The notes beneath the pieces are model-generated. The model worked only from the letters and a program-made list of their open reading frames with translations. It made no database searches and was not told the origin of the DNA. Of a DNA stretch of 64,000 nucleotides, positions 45,959-54,215 are shown piece after piece. Numbering within the stretch: the first letter of the stretch is position 1; each line of letters opens with the position of its first letter. Source of the stretch: Pseudovibrio exalbescens DSM 16456 (GTDB lineage Bacteria; Pseudomonadota; Alphaproteobacteria; Rhizobiales; Stappiaceae); the NCBI RefSeq assembly GCF_000422785.1, contig NZ_AUGS01000018.1:1-64000 (forward strand), written 5' to 3'. Made by a program: the position numbers and the translations under genes.

Positions 45959-46853
45959 CACGAGGCGCCTTCAGCAAATTGGCTACATGATCAAAGGCGG
46001 AAGATGAGGAATACCCGCCTTCAAGGGAGCGGATCCTTTCAAAACGCGCAGCAATTCCCTCTGGTGTGCGTTCCTCCTGTGGCAGGTGAAGGCCCGGCGT
46101 CTCAATAAGTTGCGCAACAGAGTACGACCCGCCCGCAGCCATTATGACTATTTTGTTCGGCGCTTGGTCCGAGCACAAGAACAACACTGCAGGCGCAACG
46201 TTTTCTGGTTTGAGCGTTTGCGTTGAAGAGGCGTCCAGCAGTTCCTCGGTCATGCGCGTAACAGCGGTTGGGGCGATACAATTTGTATGAATATTGTACT
46301 TGGCTCCCTCCAGCGCCAACGTGTTCATCAAGCCCCAAAGACCAGCCTTCGCAGCCCCGTAGTTTGCTTGCCCGAAATTTCCGCAGAGGCCAGACGGCGA
46401 CGTGGTCATGACGACCCGGCCATACGCCTGCTCCCGCATCACGGGCCAGACAGCACGTGTGCACACGGCAGCACCGGTCAAATGCACTGCCACGACTTTC
46501 TCCCAATCAGCCATGGTCATTTTGTGAAAGGACTTGTCTCTCAAGATGCCCGCGTTATTGATCAAAATATCAACCCGACCAAATTTGCTCTGAGCGTCCT
46601 GCACCATGTCCGCCACTTCGGCTTCATTGGTTACATCAGCGCTGTTGGCGAGTGCAGTACCGCCGTTTTGCTCAATCTCGTCGCAGACTTTTTCGGCAGC
46701 CGTTGACGACCGCCCTTCCCCATCAACCGCTCCGCCGAGATCATTGATCACGACGCGCGCTCCGCGTTTGGCCAGCTCCAGCGCATAAACACGGCCCAAA
46801 CCGCCGCCCGCGCCTGTTACAATCGCGGTTCTTCCCTCAAAATCTATTGGCAT
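45951..46853 (-). CDS. Short-chain dehydrogenase of the 3-hydroxyacyl-CoA (MFE-2) type
   Basis: ATG 46853 has GGAGG upstream; 300 residues. NAD-binding [20 protein letters not shown] (about 14-33), NNAG in [14 protein letters not shown] and the catalytic [20 protein letters not shown] with Tyr-X3-Lys. The long form with a C-terminal [15 protein letters not shown] resembles the dehydrogenase part of peroxisomal MFE-2. It acts after hydration in beta-oxidation-like steps. TGATG overlap with MaoC and overlap with the kinase make one operon. Confidence 0.92.
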   Translation of the reverse strand: MPIDFEGRTAIVTGAGGGLGRVYALELAKRGARVVINDLGGAVDGEGRSSTAAEKVCDEIEQNGGTALANSADVTNEAEVADMVQDAQSKFGRVDILINNAGILRDKSFHKMTMADWEKVVAVHLTGAAVCTRAVWPVMREQAYGRVVMTTSPSGLCGNFGQANYGAAKAGLWGLMNTLALEGAKYNIHTNCIAPTAVTRMTEELLDASSTQTLKPENVAPAVLFLCSDQAPNKIVIMAAGGSYSVAQLIETPGLHLPQEERTPEGIAARFERIRSLEGGYSSSSAFDHVANLLKAPRDE

Positions 46854-47320
46854 CAAATATCCTCCTCAAAATAAAACAATGTCAGCCATTGCGCTGATAA
46901 AGCCGGGGTCTCTTCCTCTTCAATTTCAATGGAAAACGCATAGTTGAGCAGCACACGCCCCCGTCCCTTGGGCAATATCTCTGATAAGGAAAAGCGGCCT
47001 CTAACCCGTTTGCCACTTGCGACCGGATGTAAAAACCGAACGCGATCAAAGCCATAATTGACGCCCATCGTTTGGCCTTGAATTTTAGGCTGCGCCTCCA
47101 AAGCCATACGGCTGGCCAGGGAGAGCGTTAAAAAACCATGTGCGATCGTCCCCCCAAAAGGAGTAGCATCCCGTGCACGCTCTGGATCCATATGGATGAA
47201 CTGCTCATCTCCAGTGAGGCGACCGAAAGCAGATATCATCTCCTGATCCACCAGAATCCACGAAGACGGCGCCAAGTCTTCGCCAATCAATTCATGAAGC
47301 TGATCCAAGTTCACCGTCAT
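46853..47320 (-). CDS. MaoC-like (R)-enoyl-CoA hydratase
   Basis: The 155-residue hot-dog protein has the hydratase-2 signature: TGDEQFIHMDPERA (about 36-49) with Asp/His and GGTIAHGFLTLSLASRM (about 55-71). It adds water across 2-enoyl-CoA. It is encoded between two SDR genes; with the downstream SDR it forms the (R)-specific hydration/oxidation pair of MFE-2. Confidence 0.93.
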   Translation of the reverse strand: MTVNLDQLHELIGEDLAPSSWILVDQEMISAFGRLTGDEQFIHMDPERARDATPFGGTIAHGFLTLSLASRMALEAQPKIQGQTMGVNYGFDRVRFLHPVASGKRVRGRFSLSEILPKGRGRVLLNYAFSIEIEEEETPALSAQWLTLFYFEEDI

Positions 47321-47327
47321 GCCGCCC

Positions 47328-48146
47328 TCAACTTAAATCAAACAAACCGGCACCTGTGGCGACGTGTATACCGCCGCACAGAGGGAGTATGGCACCGGTG
47401 ACATAGCTTCCCGCCCGGCTACATAGAAACAGCGTCGCTCCGGCGATATCATCCGGCGCCCCAATGCGCCCTAAGGGTACATTCTTGCCAACGCGGGTGG
47501 CCTTGTCCTCTGTCCCTGTGGCGAACTCAGTCATTTTCGATTGGAACGGACCGGGGGCAAACGCATTTACCGTGATCTGGTCAGGCGCCAACTCCTTTGC
47601 AAGAATCCGTGTGAGATGATGTACGGCGGCCTTGGATGCAGCATAGGAATAGGCACCATCGCCAATTGGCGTCGATCCCATAACCGAGCCGAGATTAATA
47701 ACCCGCGCAGGATCATTTCCTGCCCCCGAGGCTTTCAGTTCCGGCAACAGATTTCGGGTTAGGTCAAACAGGCCGGCCACGTTCACGTTCATGACCTTCT
47801 GCCAGGCCCTGTGGGGAAAACGATCCAGCTGCTCGCCCCATGTGATACCCGCATTATTTACGAGAATATCGAGACGCCCGGTCCGAGCCCGGACTTCATC
47901 TGCAATTGCGGCAACGCCCTCTTCACTTGAAACGTCGCCAGCAAAAGCGTCGATCTGGGCGCCGGGAACTTCGGCTCTCAAACACGCCGCGGCTTCGGCC
48001 ACCACCGCTTCCTTGCGGGAACAGATCATCACCCGCGCACCACCATGGGCCAATGCCGACGCGACCATGAATCCGATACCGGTTCCACCACCGGTAACCA
48101 ACGCGACTTTGCCCGATACGCCAAACAGATTCTCAAGATAGCTCAC
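47328..48146 (-). CDS. Short-chain dehydrogenase/reductase
   Basis: The 272-residue SDR begins FGVSGKVALVTGGGTGIGFM (dinucleotide motif about 16-24), with DILVNNAGITWGEQL and the Tyr-Lys pair in SYAASKAAVHHLT (about 163-175), and FAPGPFQSKM. It is the first gene of the minus-strand operon, directly beside the divergent promoter with the TetR palindrome. It resembles 3-oxoacyl-ACP/CoA or RhlG-like reductases; exact step unknown. Confidence 0.9.
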   Translation of the reverse strand: MSYLENLFGVSGKVALVTGGGTGIGFMVASALAHGGARVMICSRKEAVVAEAAACLRAEVPGAQIDAFAGDVSSEEGVAAIADEVRARTGRLDILVNNAGITWGEQLDRFPHRAWQKVMNVNVAGLFDLTRNLLPELKASGAGNDPARVINLGSVMGSTPIGDGAYSYAASKAAVHHLTRILAKELAPDQITVNAFAPGPFQSKMTEFATGTEDKATRVGKNVPLGRIGAPDDIAGATLFLCSRAGSYVTGAILPLCGGIHVATGAGLFDLS

Positions 48147-48261
48147 CAGACCCTCCTCCTGGTAATGCCCCCATGGGTTGCACCGCCCACCTCTAATTCA
48201 TGCCACAATTTCGGTTGCATCACATCAGCGCTGCACCGCACTTGACCCTTGGGGATATTGC

Positions 48262-48283
48262 AAACATACTCCGTAGTATGTTT
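48262..48283. promoter_or_regulatory. TetR-type palindrome in the divergent acyl-CoA promoter
   Basis: AAACATACT (48262-48270) and AGTATGTTT (48275-48283) are perfect reverse complements with four bases between. The site lies between the SDR operon (minus) and the acyl-CoA dehydrogenase gene (plus) in a 268-base gap, so one regulator could control both. The TetR protein at 44217 is the obvious candidate. Confidence 0.75.
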
Positions 48284-48414
48284 TTGGATTGAGGCGTTTG
48301 TAAAGACGAAATTGACGAACAGACTTGCGAAGGCGCGATGGAGGAAGGGAGATCCCCTCGCACCCCAGCACCAAATAAATTGAATGAATGACCGAAATTC
48401 GGGAGGTATTTCAA

Positions 48415-49653
48415 ATGTCAGCTGCCATGGATCTGGGACCGAGCGAACGCGTTAAACCCTTGATTGATCAAGTCTCACAAATGATAGAACAGGAGATCAT
48501 ACCGCTTGAGGGCGAGTACTTCTCAGAGGTACCCAAGGATGGGCGCTGGACACTAACAAACCGGCAACTAGAAATATTGGAGGGCCTCAAGGCAACGGCA
48601 AAAGACCGCCAGCTCTGGAACTTCTGGTTAACTGATTCGGAGCGAGGCTACGGCATCACGACGGTCGAATACGCCTATTTGGCCGAGGAGATGGGCAAGT
48701 CGCGTTTGGCTCCAGAGGTATTCAACTGCAACGCGCCGGATACCGGCAACATGGAAGTGTTTGAACGTTACGCCTCCCCTCCCCTGAAAGAAAAATGGCT
48801 CACGCCCTTGCTCGCCGGCCACATCCGTTCTGCCTACTTGATGACCGAGCCAGATGTTGGCTCCTCCGATGCCACTAATTTGCGCATGTCCTGCATTCGC
48901 GACGGTGATTATTACATTCTGAACGGCGAAAAGTGGTGGGCGTCCGGGGCCGGAGATCCTAGATGCGCCGTTTACCTCGTCATGGTGCGCACACCAACAG
49001 ACAAAGGAAAGCATCGCCAACATTCCATGATCGTTGTCCCTGCTGACACACCCGGGGTCACTGTCCTGCGCCCCATGGAGGTATTCGGTCACGACGATGC
49101 TCCCCATGGTCACATGCATATCCGGTTTGAGAACGTGAAGGTGCCAGCGAGCAACCTATTGCTTGAAGAAGGTGCTGGCTTCGAAGTTGCACAAGGCCGA
49201 CTTGGCCCGGGCCGGATCCATCACTGTATGCGCGCCATTGGTCTCGCGGAAGCCGCGCTTGCAACCATGTGTGAGCGCTCCTTATCTCGAGAAGCCTTTG
49301 GCAGGTCCCTTCACCAACTGGGCGCCAATCACGACATCATCGCAGAATGTCGCATTGAAATCGAGCAAGCCCGCCTCCTTTGCCTCAAGGCTGCGTGGAT
49401 GATGGATAATGCCAGCGCCAAAGAAGCGGCTATCTGGATCAGCCAGATCAAGGTTGTCGCGCCCCGCATGGCTCTCAAAGTAACCGATGAAGCCATGCAG
49501 ATGCTCGGCGCAAAAGGCATCAGCCAAGACGCTAATCTCGCGCACCAATGGATCAATCTTCGTACGCTTCGCTTTGCAGATGGTCCGGATGCTGTTCACC
49601 GCCGACAAATCGCGCGCGCCGAACTGCGCAAACATACCTCCGAGCGAATCTGA
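48415..49653 (+). CDS. Acyl-CoA dehydrogenase of the ACAD10/11 type
   Basis: ATG 48415 has GGGAGG eight bases upstream; 412 residues. FAD and substrate motifs include YAYLAEEMGKSRLAPEVFNC, AYLMTEPDVGSSDATNLRMS (about 140-159), LNGEKWWASGAGDPRC and a C-terminal HQWINLRTLRFADGPDAVHR. It matches the dehydrogenase half of ACAD10/11, which handles 4-hydroxyacyl or branched acyl-CoA substrates with the APH kinase. It is divergent from the SDR/MaoC/APH operon and probably co-regulated through the palindrome at 48262. Confidence 0.93.
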   Translation: MSAAMDLGPSERVKPLIDQVSQMIEQEIIPLEGEYFSEVPKDGRWTLTNRQLEILEGLKATAKDRQLWNFWLTDSERGYGITTVEYAYLAEEMGKSRLAPEVFNCNAPDTGNMEVFERYASPPLKEKWLTPLLAGHIRSAYLMTEPDVGSSDATNLRMSCIRDGDYYILNGEKWWASGAGDPRCAVYLVMVRTPTDKGKHRQHSMIVVPADTPGVTVLRPMEVFGHDDAPHGHMHIRFENVKVPASNLLLEEGAGFEVAQGRLGPGRIHHCMRAIGLAEAALATMCERSLSREAFGRSLHQLGANHDIIAECRIEIEQARLLCLKAAWMMDNASAKEAAIWISQIKVVAPRMALKVTDEAMQMLGAKGISQDANLAHQWINLRTLRFADGPDAVHRRQIARAELRKHTSERI

Positions 49654-49898
49654 ACATCCCCCGGTGCGCGCCAAGCCACCGGGGAAAATCCCGTCTCCAT
49701 ATTCAAATTTCCAAACCGCGAGAACATAGACAGCACCTTCGGCACGGCGATCCCAATCATGGTTTATTCAACATGCTCACCCAACAATTAATAGTACTGA
49801 GCACCAGGACAATACAGCGCCGCTTTGCCAACCTTTGCCCCAACCAATAATCCGGAGGAAATTCGAATTTGTGGTATATGTGGCCCGGGATAACCTTA

Positions 49899-49914
49899 GT
49901 TGACAGCTGTCAAC
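49899..49914. repeat. parS-like palindrome 1
   Basis: GTTGACAGCTGTCAAC is a perfect 16-base palindrome matching the repABC parS pattern GTTNNNNGCNNNNAAC, the RepB (ParB) binding site. It is identical to the copy at 50265. Confidence 0.75.
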
Positions 49915-50080
49915 GGAGCCATTGAAACAGGTCGCCTGAGAAGCACCGGCGCTGTGGTTCTGAATGCTTTCGGACGCCACAAACTCCGACAACTTACACT
50001 CACCGTTCTCGGGCCCATCCAACTTCGAATATCGGCCTTTTCAAGTTTTAGGCCTTCCGGACATGGTGCCTTTTGTTTTG

Positions 50081-50096
50081 GTTGACAGGTGTCAAC
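50081..50096. repeat. parS-like palindrome 2
   Basis: GTTGACAGGTGTCAAC has the same arms as copy 1 with GG in the centre. It is the reverse complement of the copy at 50314. The centre differs from the consensus GC, so it may be a weaker site. Confidence 0.65.
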
Positions 50097-50264
50097 ACAG
50101 AAGCTCGTGAGTCTGCGACCGCCGTTGTTGCGCGCACAGTACTTCAATCGGCAGTGCTGATCAGCCGTAACCATATCCCACAAATCACAAGGGAAAGACT
50201 AGGCGGAAGGCCTTTTGTTCTTCTCAAAAGGCTTCGGCGCACAGTCCGCATGCCTTTCCAGTCT

Positions 50265-50280
50265 GTTGACAGCTGTCAAC
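50265..50280. repeat. parS-like palindrome 3
   Basis: A second exact GTTGACAGCTGTCAAC, 184 bases after copy 2. It fits the repABC parS consensus. Confidence 0.75.
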
Positions 50281-50313
50281 CACGCCGTTAGCGAGCGTGG
50301 AAACTCGGCATCT

Positions 50314-50329
50314 GTTGACACCTGTCAAC
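50314..50329. repeat. parS-like palindrome 4
   Basis: GTTGACACCTGTCAAC, 49 bases from copy 3 and 85 bases before the next gene start. It has CC in the centre and is the reverse complement of copy 2. Confidence 0.65.
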
Positions 50330-50413
50330 ACCAGCAGTTTTCTTCATCCAAACGGGCAATAGCGAAGACGAACAGTCTTCGCATAGCTTCTTTAGAAATA
50401 GGGGAGGAAAACC

Positions 50414-51004
50414 ATGCCAACCAAAACACCAGTAGAACTCAACTTGTATCTCCCGGTCGATTTGCCAGAAGACATAGCGACCTTGTTCTCCAAATGCCAG
50501 GCGAAGCTTGGTCTGATACCAAACGTCTTGGTAGCCTATGCGCACAGACCAGAGAAACTTCGCGTGTTCTCCCAATATTACAACGAGTTGATGCTTGGAG
50601 AATCCGGCTTAAGTAAACTTGAGCGCGAAATGATTGCCGTGGCCGTTTCGTCAATGAACGACTGCTGGTATTGTCAGGTCGCTCATGGGGCCGCTGTTCG
50701 CCAGTACAGCGGAAATCCAATACTCGGCGATGCTATAATGATCAACTACCGCTACGCCGATATTACACCTCGTCAAAAGGCAATGCTCGACTTTGCTGAA
50801 AGGCTAACCAAAGACAGCGCCCAAATCGGCGACAAGGACCGGCAGATCCTACGCGACCACCGCCTTTCCGAAGAGGATATCTGGGATGTTTGTGAGGTGG
50901 CCGCGTTCTTCAATATGAGCAACCGACTGGCTTCAGCGACCGGCATGAAACCCAATCCGGATTACCATTTCCAGGCACGTTCGCCGTGGACAACAGACAA
51001 ATAG
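50414..51004 (+). CDS. AhpD-like carboxymuconolactone decarboxylase family protein (peroxidase-related)
   Basis: The 196-residue protein has the alkylhydroperoxidase core E-X(n)-C-X2-C-X3-H as CWYCQVAH (Cys84, Cys87, His91) preceded by LEREMIAVAVSSMND. It matches the uncharacterised peroxidase-related subgroup, which reduces peroxides through the Cys pair. It starts behind GGGGAGG and is flanked by the parS-like array, so it could be simply a passenger gene near the origin. Confidence 0.88.
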   Translation: MPTKTPVELNLYLPVDLPEDIATLFSKCQAKLGLIPNVLVAYAHRPEKLRVFSQYYNELMLGESGLSKLEREMIAVAVSSMNDCWYCQVAHGAAVRQYSGNPILGDAIMINYRYADITPRQKAMLDFAERLTKDSAQIGDKDRQILRDHRLSEEDIWDVCEVAAFFNMSNRLASATGMKPNPDYHFQARSPWTTDK

Positions 51005-52672
51005 GGGAGGGGGCCGAAGTGACCGAGGGGTTTTGAGACATTGCAATGCCCCCTGATCATTCACTTCGTCCAGACCATCAGGGGAGAGTGTGGTATCCAA
51101 AGCTTTGAAAAAAAGTACACATGCACAACCGCAGCGATTTCTTTGAACCAAACGCAACTCTTTAACCGCATGGGAAACCGTTTCAAACTGACACTACAGA
51201 TTGCGTCTACCTTTTCAGAAAGGACAGCCCACTAGTCTCTTTCGAACCCCTTAATAGTGCAAGATACACATTGAAATATCTGGTCAATTGGTGCGGAAGA
51301 CCGGATGATCAGGGAATGAATGGAACTGCTCAACATGACCCCGGCAGTCATATGCCGCGGGGACACCACGAGTTTGACAACATCGCCGCCCCATCAGTTA
51401 TCCTCCTAGTTGATCAAAGGGGAGGGGCCGAACAAAAAAATACTCGCTTCAGACAGTTTCCAGCCGTGCCGGGTTCCAGCGCGAAGGCCCTGGTGGCACT
51501 TGCTATTCCCATCGGGTACTTCGCTTTGATCATGGGGCTTTGTTCCATGAGAATAAGAGAACAGCTAAGACTCTCAATGCTTTGAGGACCACAGAGACGT
51601 CAGCAATTGCCAAACTATTGGGTCCGACCTGCTTCAAGAGACAGGGGAGGGGAGGGCGCCGGAGAAAAAGGGATTTCGTCCATCTAACACAGAAGCGGCT
51701 TCTTTCTGGAAATTCTCTAAGAACTCATCGTGATTTAGAAAGATGGCTTAGTCCAAGTGGTCGTTTGCATTTGTTCCTATACGTAGCGGGCAGCCCCGTC
51801 CATCAGGACTGAACCATGAAGAAGCCGAAGCCCACCACGGCTTCATAAATTCTTACATGCTTTTTGCGGACATGGTAGGCGCAAGTCCCTTAAGAAAAAA
51901 CGGTTCTATTACGAAGAGAAAAGGACGACTGGTCCATCCGCATAATATGACAAACGCGAGTGCCTACATTTTCCGGTGTGGCCGGTTTTTTTGGAAAAGG
52001 TGCCTCGCAAGGGCGACAGCCCGAAATAGCGACGAGTTCCACTCGCGTCTCGCAGAAGCAATGAGGAGCATAGTCCTGGATGCTCCGTATCAAATTTACT
52101 TCAGAGTAGGGGAGTGAGAGTTTGCTCAAAGGCTTTAGAGTTCCCGCACATTACCTCACATGATGTTCATCGAATTCTCAAAATGTCTCTCAGAAAACAA
52201 TGGAATGCCGCAACCACGCTATAGCCATCGACGAAATGTCAGCACTTATGTTTCAACGGGTTGTGTCACGAAGTAGATCAAGCCAAGAACCGGGCAGTCT
52301 GACAGTTGCATCAAAAATTTACCTTGATCGGATCGCACCACCGGGCGCGTGTTTTCCGACACCAGTCTTCCTCAAATCGCGCGGCTGCATCCAACTATGC
52401 AGAGCAGCCGCGACCCGAAGGCCTCGTTGCCAGTTTTAACATCACCGCCATGTGTCCGAAAATCCTGCAACCAACACTCGGCGTCCAATTGCGTCGTGTT
52501 CTCATAAGAGAGGCCTTCCAAGAATAGATCAAAGAACGTGTGGATCTCCGGACCAACAAATCAGGTCGTGTCTTCGCTGCACACAGGGGGCTTTCCTGCA
52601 ATTTTCTTTTGATGGCAGTTCACCGACATCAGCGAATGGCTGTAATTGTATGAACAGCGTCCCAACCACCGT
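51005..52672. other. 1.7-kb region downstream of repC without recognisable genes
   Basis: Short frames on both strands (for example 51271-51585, 51540-51812 and 52200-52439) have no known motif, no good ribosome-binding site and biased composition, so none is called. Three G-rich blocks recur: GGGGAGGGGGCCGAA at 51004, GGGGAGGGGCCGAA at 51419 and GGGGAGGGGAGGGC at 51645. It may be a decayed insertion or a structural part of the replicon. Nothing else is seen. Confidence 0.5.
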
Positions 52673-53962
52673 CTACTCACCCGTCAGTCCATAAAGCGAC
52701 TTATGTAGCAGCAATTTACCATCCAGCGCGCGATCTATGCAGGCTCGGAAATAACCCCCAGGGCTCGAAATGCTTTCAGGGTCGCGCAACGCCTTTTCCG
52801 CCGTTACAGCAAGCACTGTCGCTGCAAGTTTATCTCCAACCTGGCTCTTTGCCGCACGCCACGCACTTTCGGACAAACCGACGAGCAGACACATGTCTCC
52901 CAACACAGAAACCAAACGAGACCAACTGTCAAACGTGGTCCCCAGTGTTTCCTGAAGTTCGGAAGTTGCTTGGGCAACCAGTCCAATTGAAACAGACGCC
53001 AAGAGAGGCGACAGCCCTGTGGTTGATAGGTGGGACGCCACACTTGAAGTTTGTGCCTTTGTTGCATTTTCAGGCGTATCTCGTGTGGCATGAAGTTTGC
53101 GAAATTGCTCTTTTTCAAGAGCTTTTGCGCCGGAGGCGCTAGGGTTATCAATGGAATTGGCGATAGCCGATTTCCGCTTATTACAATTTTTTGAGTTTAG
53201 AGAGTTTGTATTATTATATGAAGTGACATCAATGTCACCCTCGCATGTCATTTGAGAACATAAAGGATCTTCTTTGTCGCCTGAAGCAGAGGCATCCAGC
53301 AGCTGCTCATAGATGCTTTGTAAAGCCTCTGCTTTTTCAGCGTTTGGTTTCGCAGCAGACAGGATGTCGAGGACACTCTCTGCAACGTCATAACCCAACG
53401 CCGAATCAAGGGTTCCATCCAGATCAAGCATATCTTGAATGGCGCGGGAAAGCCTGCCAACGTTACGGCGAGCTTCCTGTTCGGCTCTCAAACGTGCTGC
53501 AAACGCATCGGCAATTTCTGTAAGTTCCTTGACCCGTTGGCGGGCTGGGGAGAAGTCGAGCCCATAGCCGCGGTCAATCTCACCCGTCACGTCATTACGG
53601 TAGATGAAGCGGCGGCCTGTAGAGCTGTCGCGATAGGCCAACACACCGGCCTCCACCAGCTTTTTTAACGAGCGCACCACAGTACGCTTGGAGCGGCAAA
53701 CATACTCTGCGAGCTTCTCATTTGAAATCGCCACAAGTGGACGCCGGCTTGGCTTCCAATCATCGGCTTTGGTAAGGCCAATCAGAATGTCGAGGATATG
53801 ATAGGTCGTTCCGTCAATCCCAAGGGCAGGGGCTGACTTTTTCAGGGCCAGGGCAACTTCCGCCTTGGTTGTCTCGACGATATCGTTCGCCATCGCCAAC
53901 CGTTGGGCTTCCAGCATGCCCGGAGTCAGCTTTCGGAACGAAGCAACTTTGTGTGTCTGCAT
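52673..53962 (-). CDS. repC: Replication initiator RepC of a repABC replicon
   Basis: ATG 53962 gives 429 residues; the open frame extends to 54052 through sequence unlike RepC. The start region HKVASFRKLTPGMLEAQRLA and the winged-helix part SNEKLAEYVCRSKRTVVRSL followed by KKLVEAGVLAYRDSSTGRRF and YGLDFSPARQRVKELTEI are the conserved RepC N-terminal domain; the C-terminal domain with CLLVGLSESAWRAAKSQVGD follows an N/S-rich linker. RepC initiates replication, usually from an origin inside its own gene. It is the last gene of repABC and is preceded by the ctRNA gene. Confidence 0.95.
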   Translation of the reverse strand: MQTHKVASFRKLTPGMLEAQRLAMANDIVETTKAEVALALKKSAPALGIDGTTYHILDILIGLTKADDWKPSRRPLVAISNEKLAEYVCRSKRTVVRSLKKLVEAGVLAYRDSSTGRRFIYRNDVTGEIDRGYGLDFSPARQRVKELTEIADAFAARLRAEQEARRNVGRLSRAIQDMLDLDGTLDSALGYDVAESVLDILSAAKPNAEKAEALQSIYEQLLDASASGDKEDPLCSQMTCEGDIDVTSYNNTNSLNSKNCNKRKSAIANSIDNPSASGAKALEKEQFRKLHATRDTPENATKAQTSSVASHLSTTGLSPLLASVSIGLVAQATSELQETLGTTFDSWSRLVSVLGDMCLLVGLSESAWRAAKSQVGDKLAATVLAVTAEKALRDPESISSPGGYFRACIDRALDGKLLLHKSLYGLTGE

Positions 53963-54079
53963 GACATAACCATTCACGTACCCCAAAAAAGGCACGTGTC
54001 CAAACGGCGTAACCGTGGGGATAATGGGTATCAAACAGGAAGAAAGGCGCACTTCCGTATTTCAAGGAACAATCGTCCC

Positions 54080-54109
54080 TTGATTCGCCCGGCCACATTG
54101 TCGTAGGAT
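54080..54109 (+). promoter_or_regulatory. Promoter of the counter-transcribed RNA
   Basis: TTGATT (54080-54085) and TAGGAT (54104-54109) are separated by 18 bases on the plus strand, opposite to repABC transcription. The predicted start is near 54116, upstream of the terminator at 54172. Confidence 0.6.
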
Positions 54110-54115
54110 AACGGT

Positions 54116-54200
54116 GCTAAGGATGATCCTATGCAGGTGGCACTACCTGTTTGGGTTGATAGATTTGGGTCTTGCTGATTGCCGTCAGCAAGGCCTTTTC
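54116..54200 (+). ncRNA. Counter-transcribed RNA of the repABC module (incA-type ctRNA)
   Basis: A plus-strand RNA of about 85 bases is predicted in the 253-base repB-repC gap, opposite to the rep genes. It has an upstream promoter, an internal hairpin (CAGGT/ACCTG) and a terminator: CTTGCTGA (54172-54179) and TCAGCAAG (54186-54193) around TTGCCG, followed by GCCTTTT. In known repABC plasmids such an RNA in this position lowers RepC expression and sets copy number and incompatibility. Position and structure support it; expression is inferred. Confidence 0.75.
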
Positions 54201-54215
54201 TATATCCAGCCTAGG

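Larger units (their letters stand above)
49654..50413. other. Gene-free region carrying the parS-like palindrome array
   Basis: No supportable gene in 760 bases. The region carries four near-identical 16-base palindromes (annotated separately). All lie within 3 kb of the repC end, so this is read as the partition centromere of the replicon. A ribosome-binding site (GGGGAGG, 50401-50407) for the next gene ends it. Confidence 0.7.

Noticed and set aside
49899-50329. CRISPR array
   Set aside because: The four repeats are only 16 bases, palindromic and unevenly spaced (182, 184, 49), with no cas genes; parS-like sites explain them better.
52395-52601. Transposase remnant in the gene-free region
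   Set aside because: The short frames were read on both strands and no DDE or HTH transposase motif was recognised; no terminal repeats were seen.
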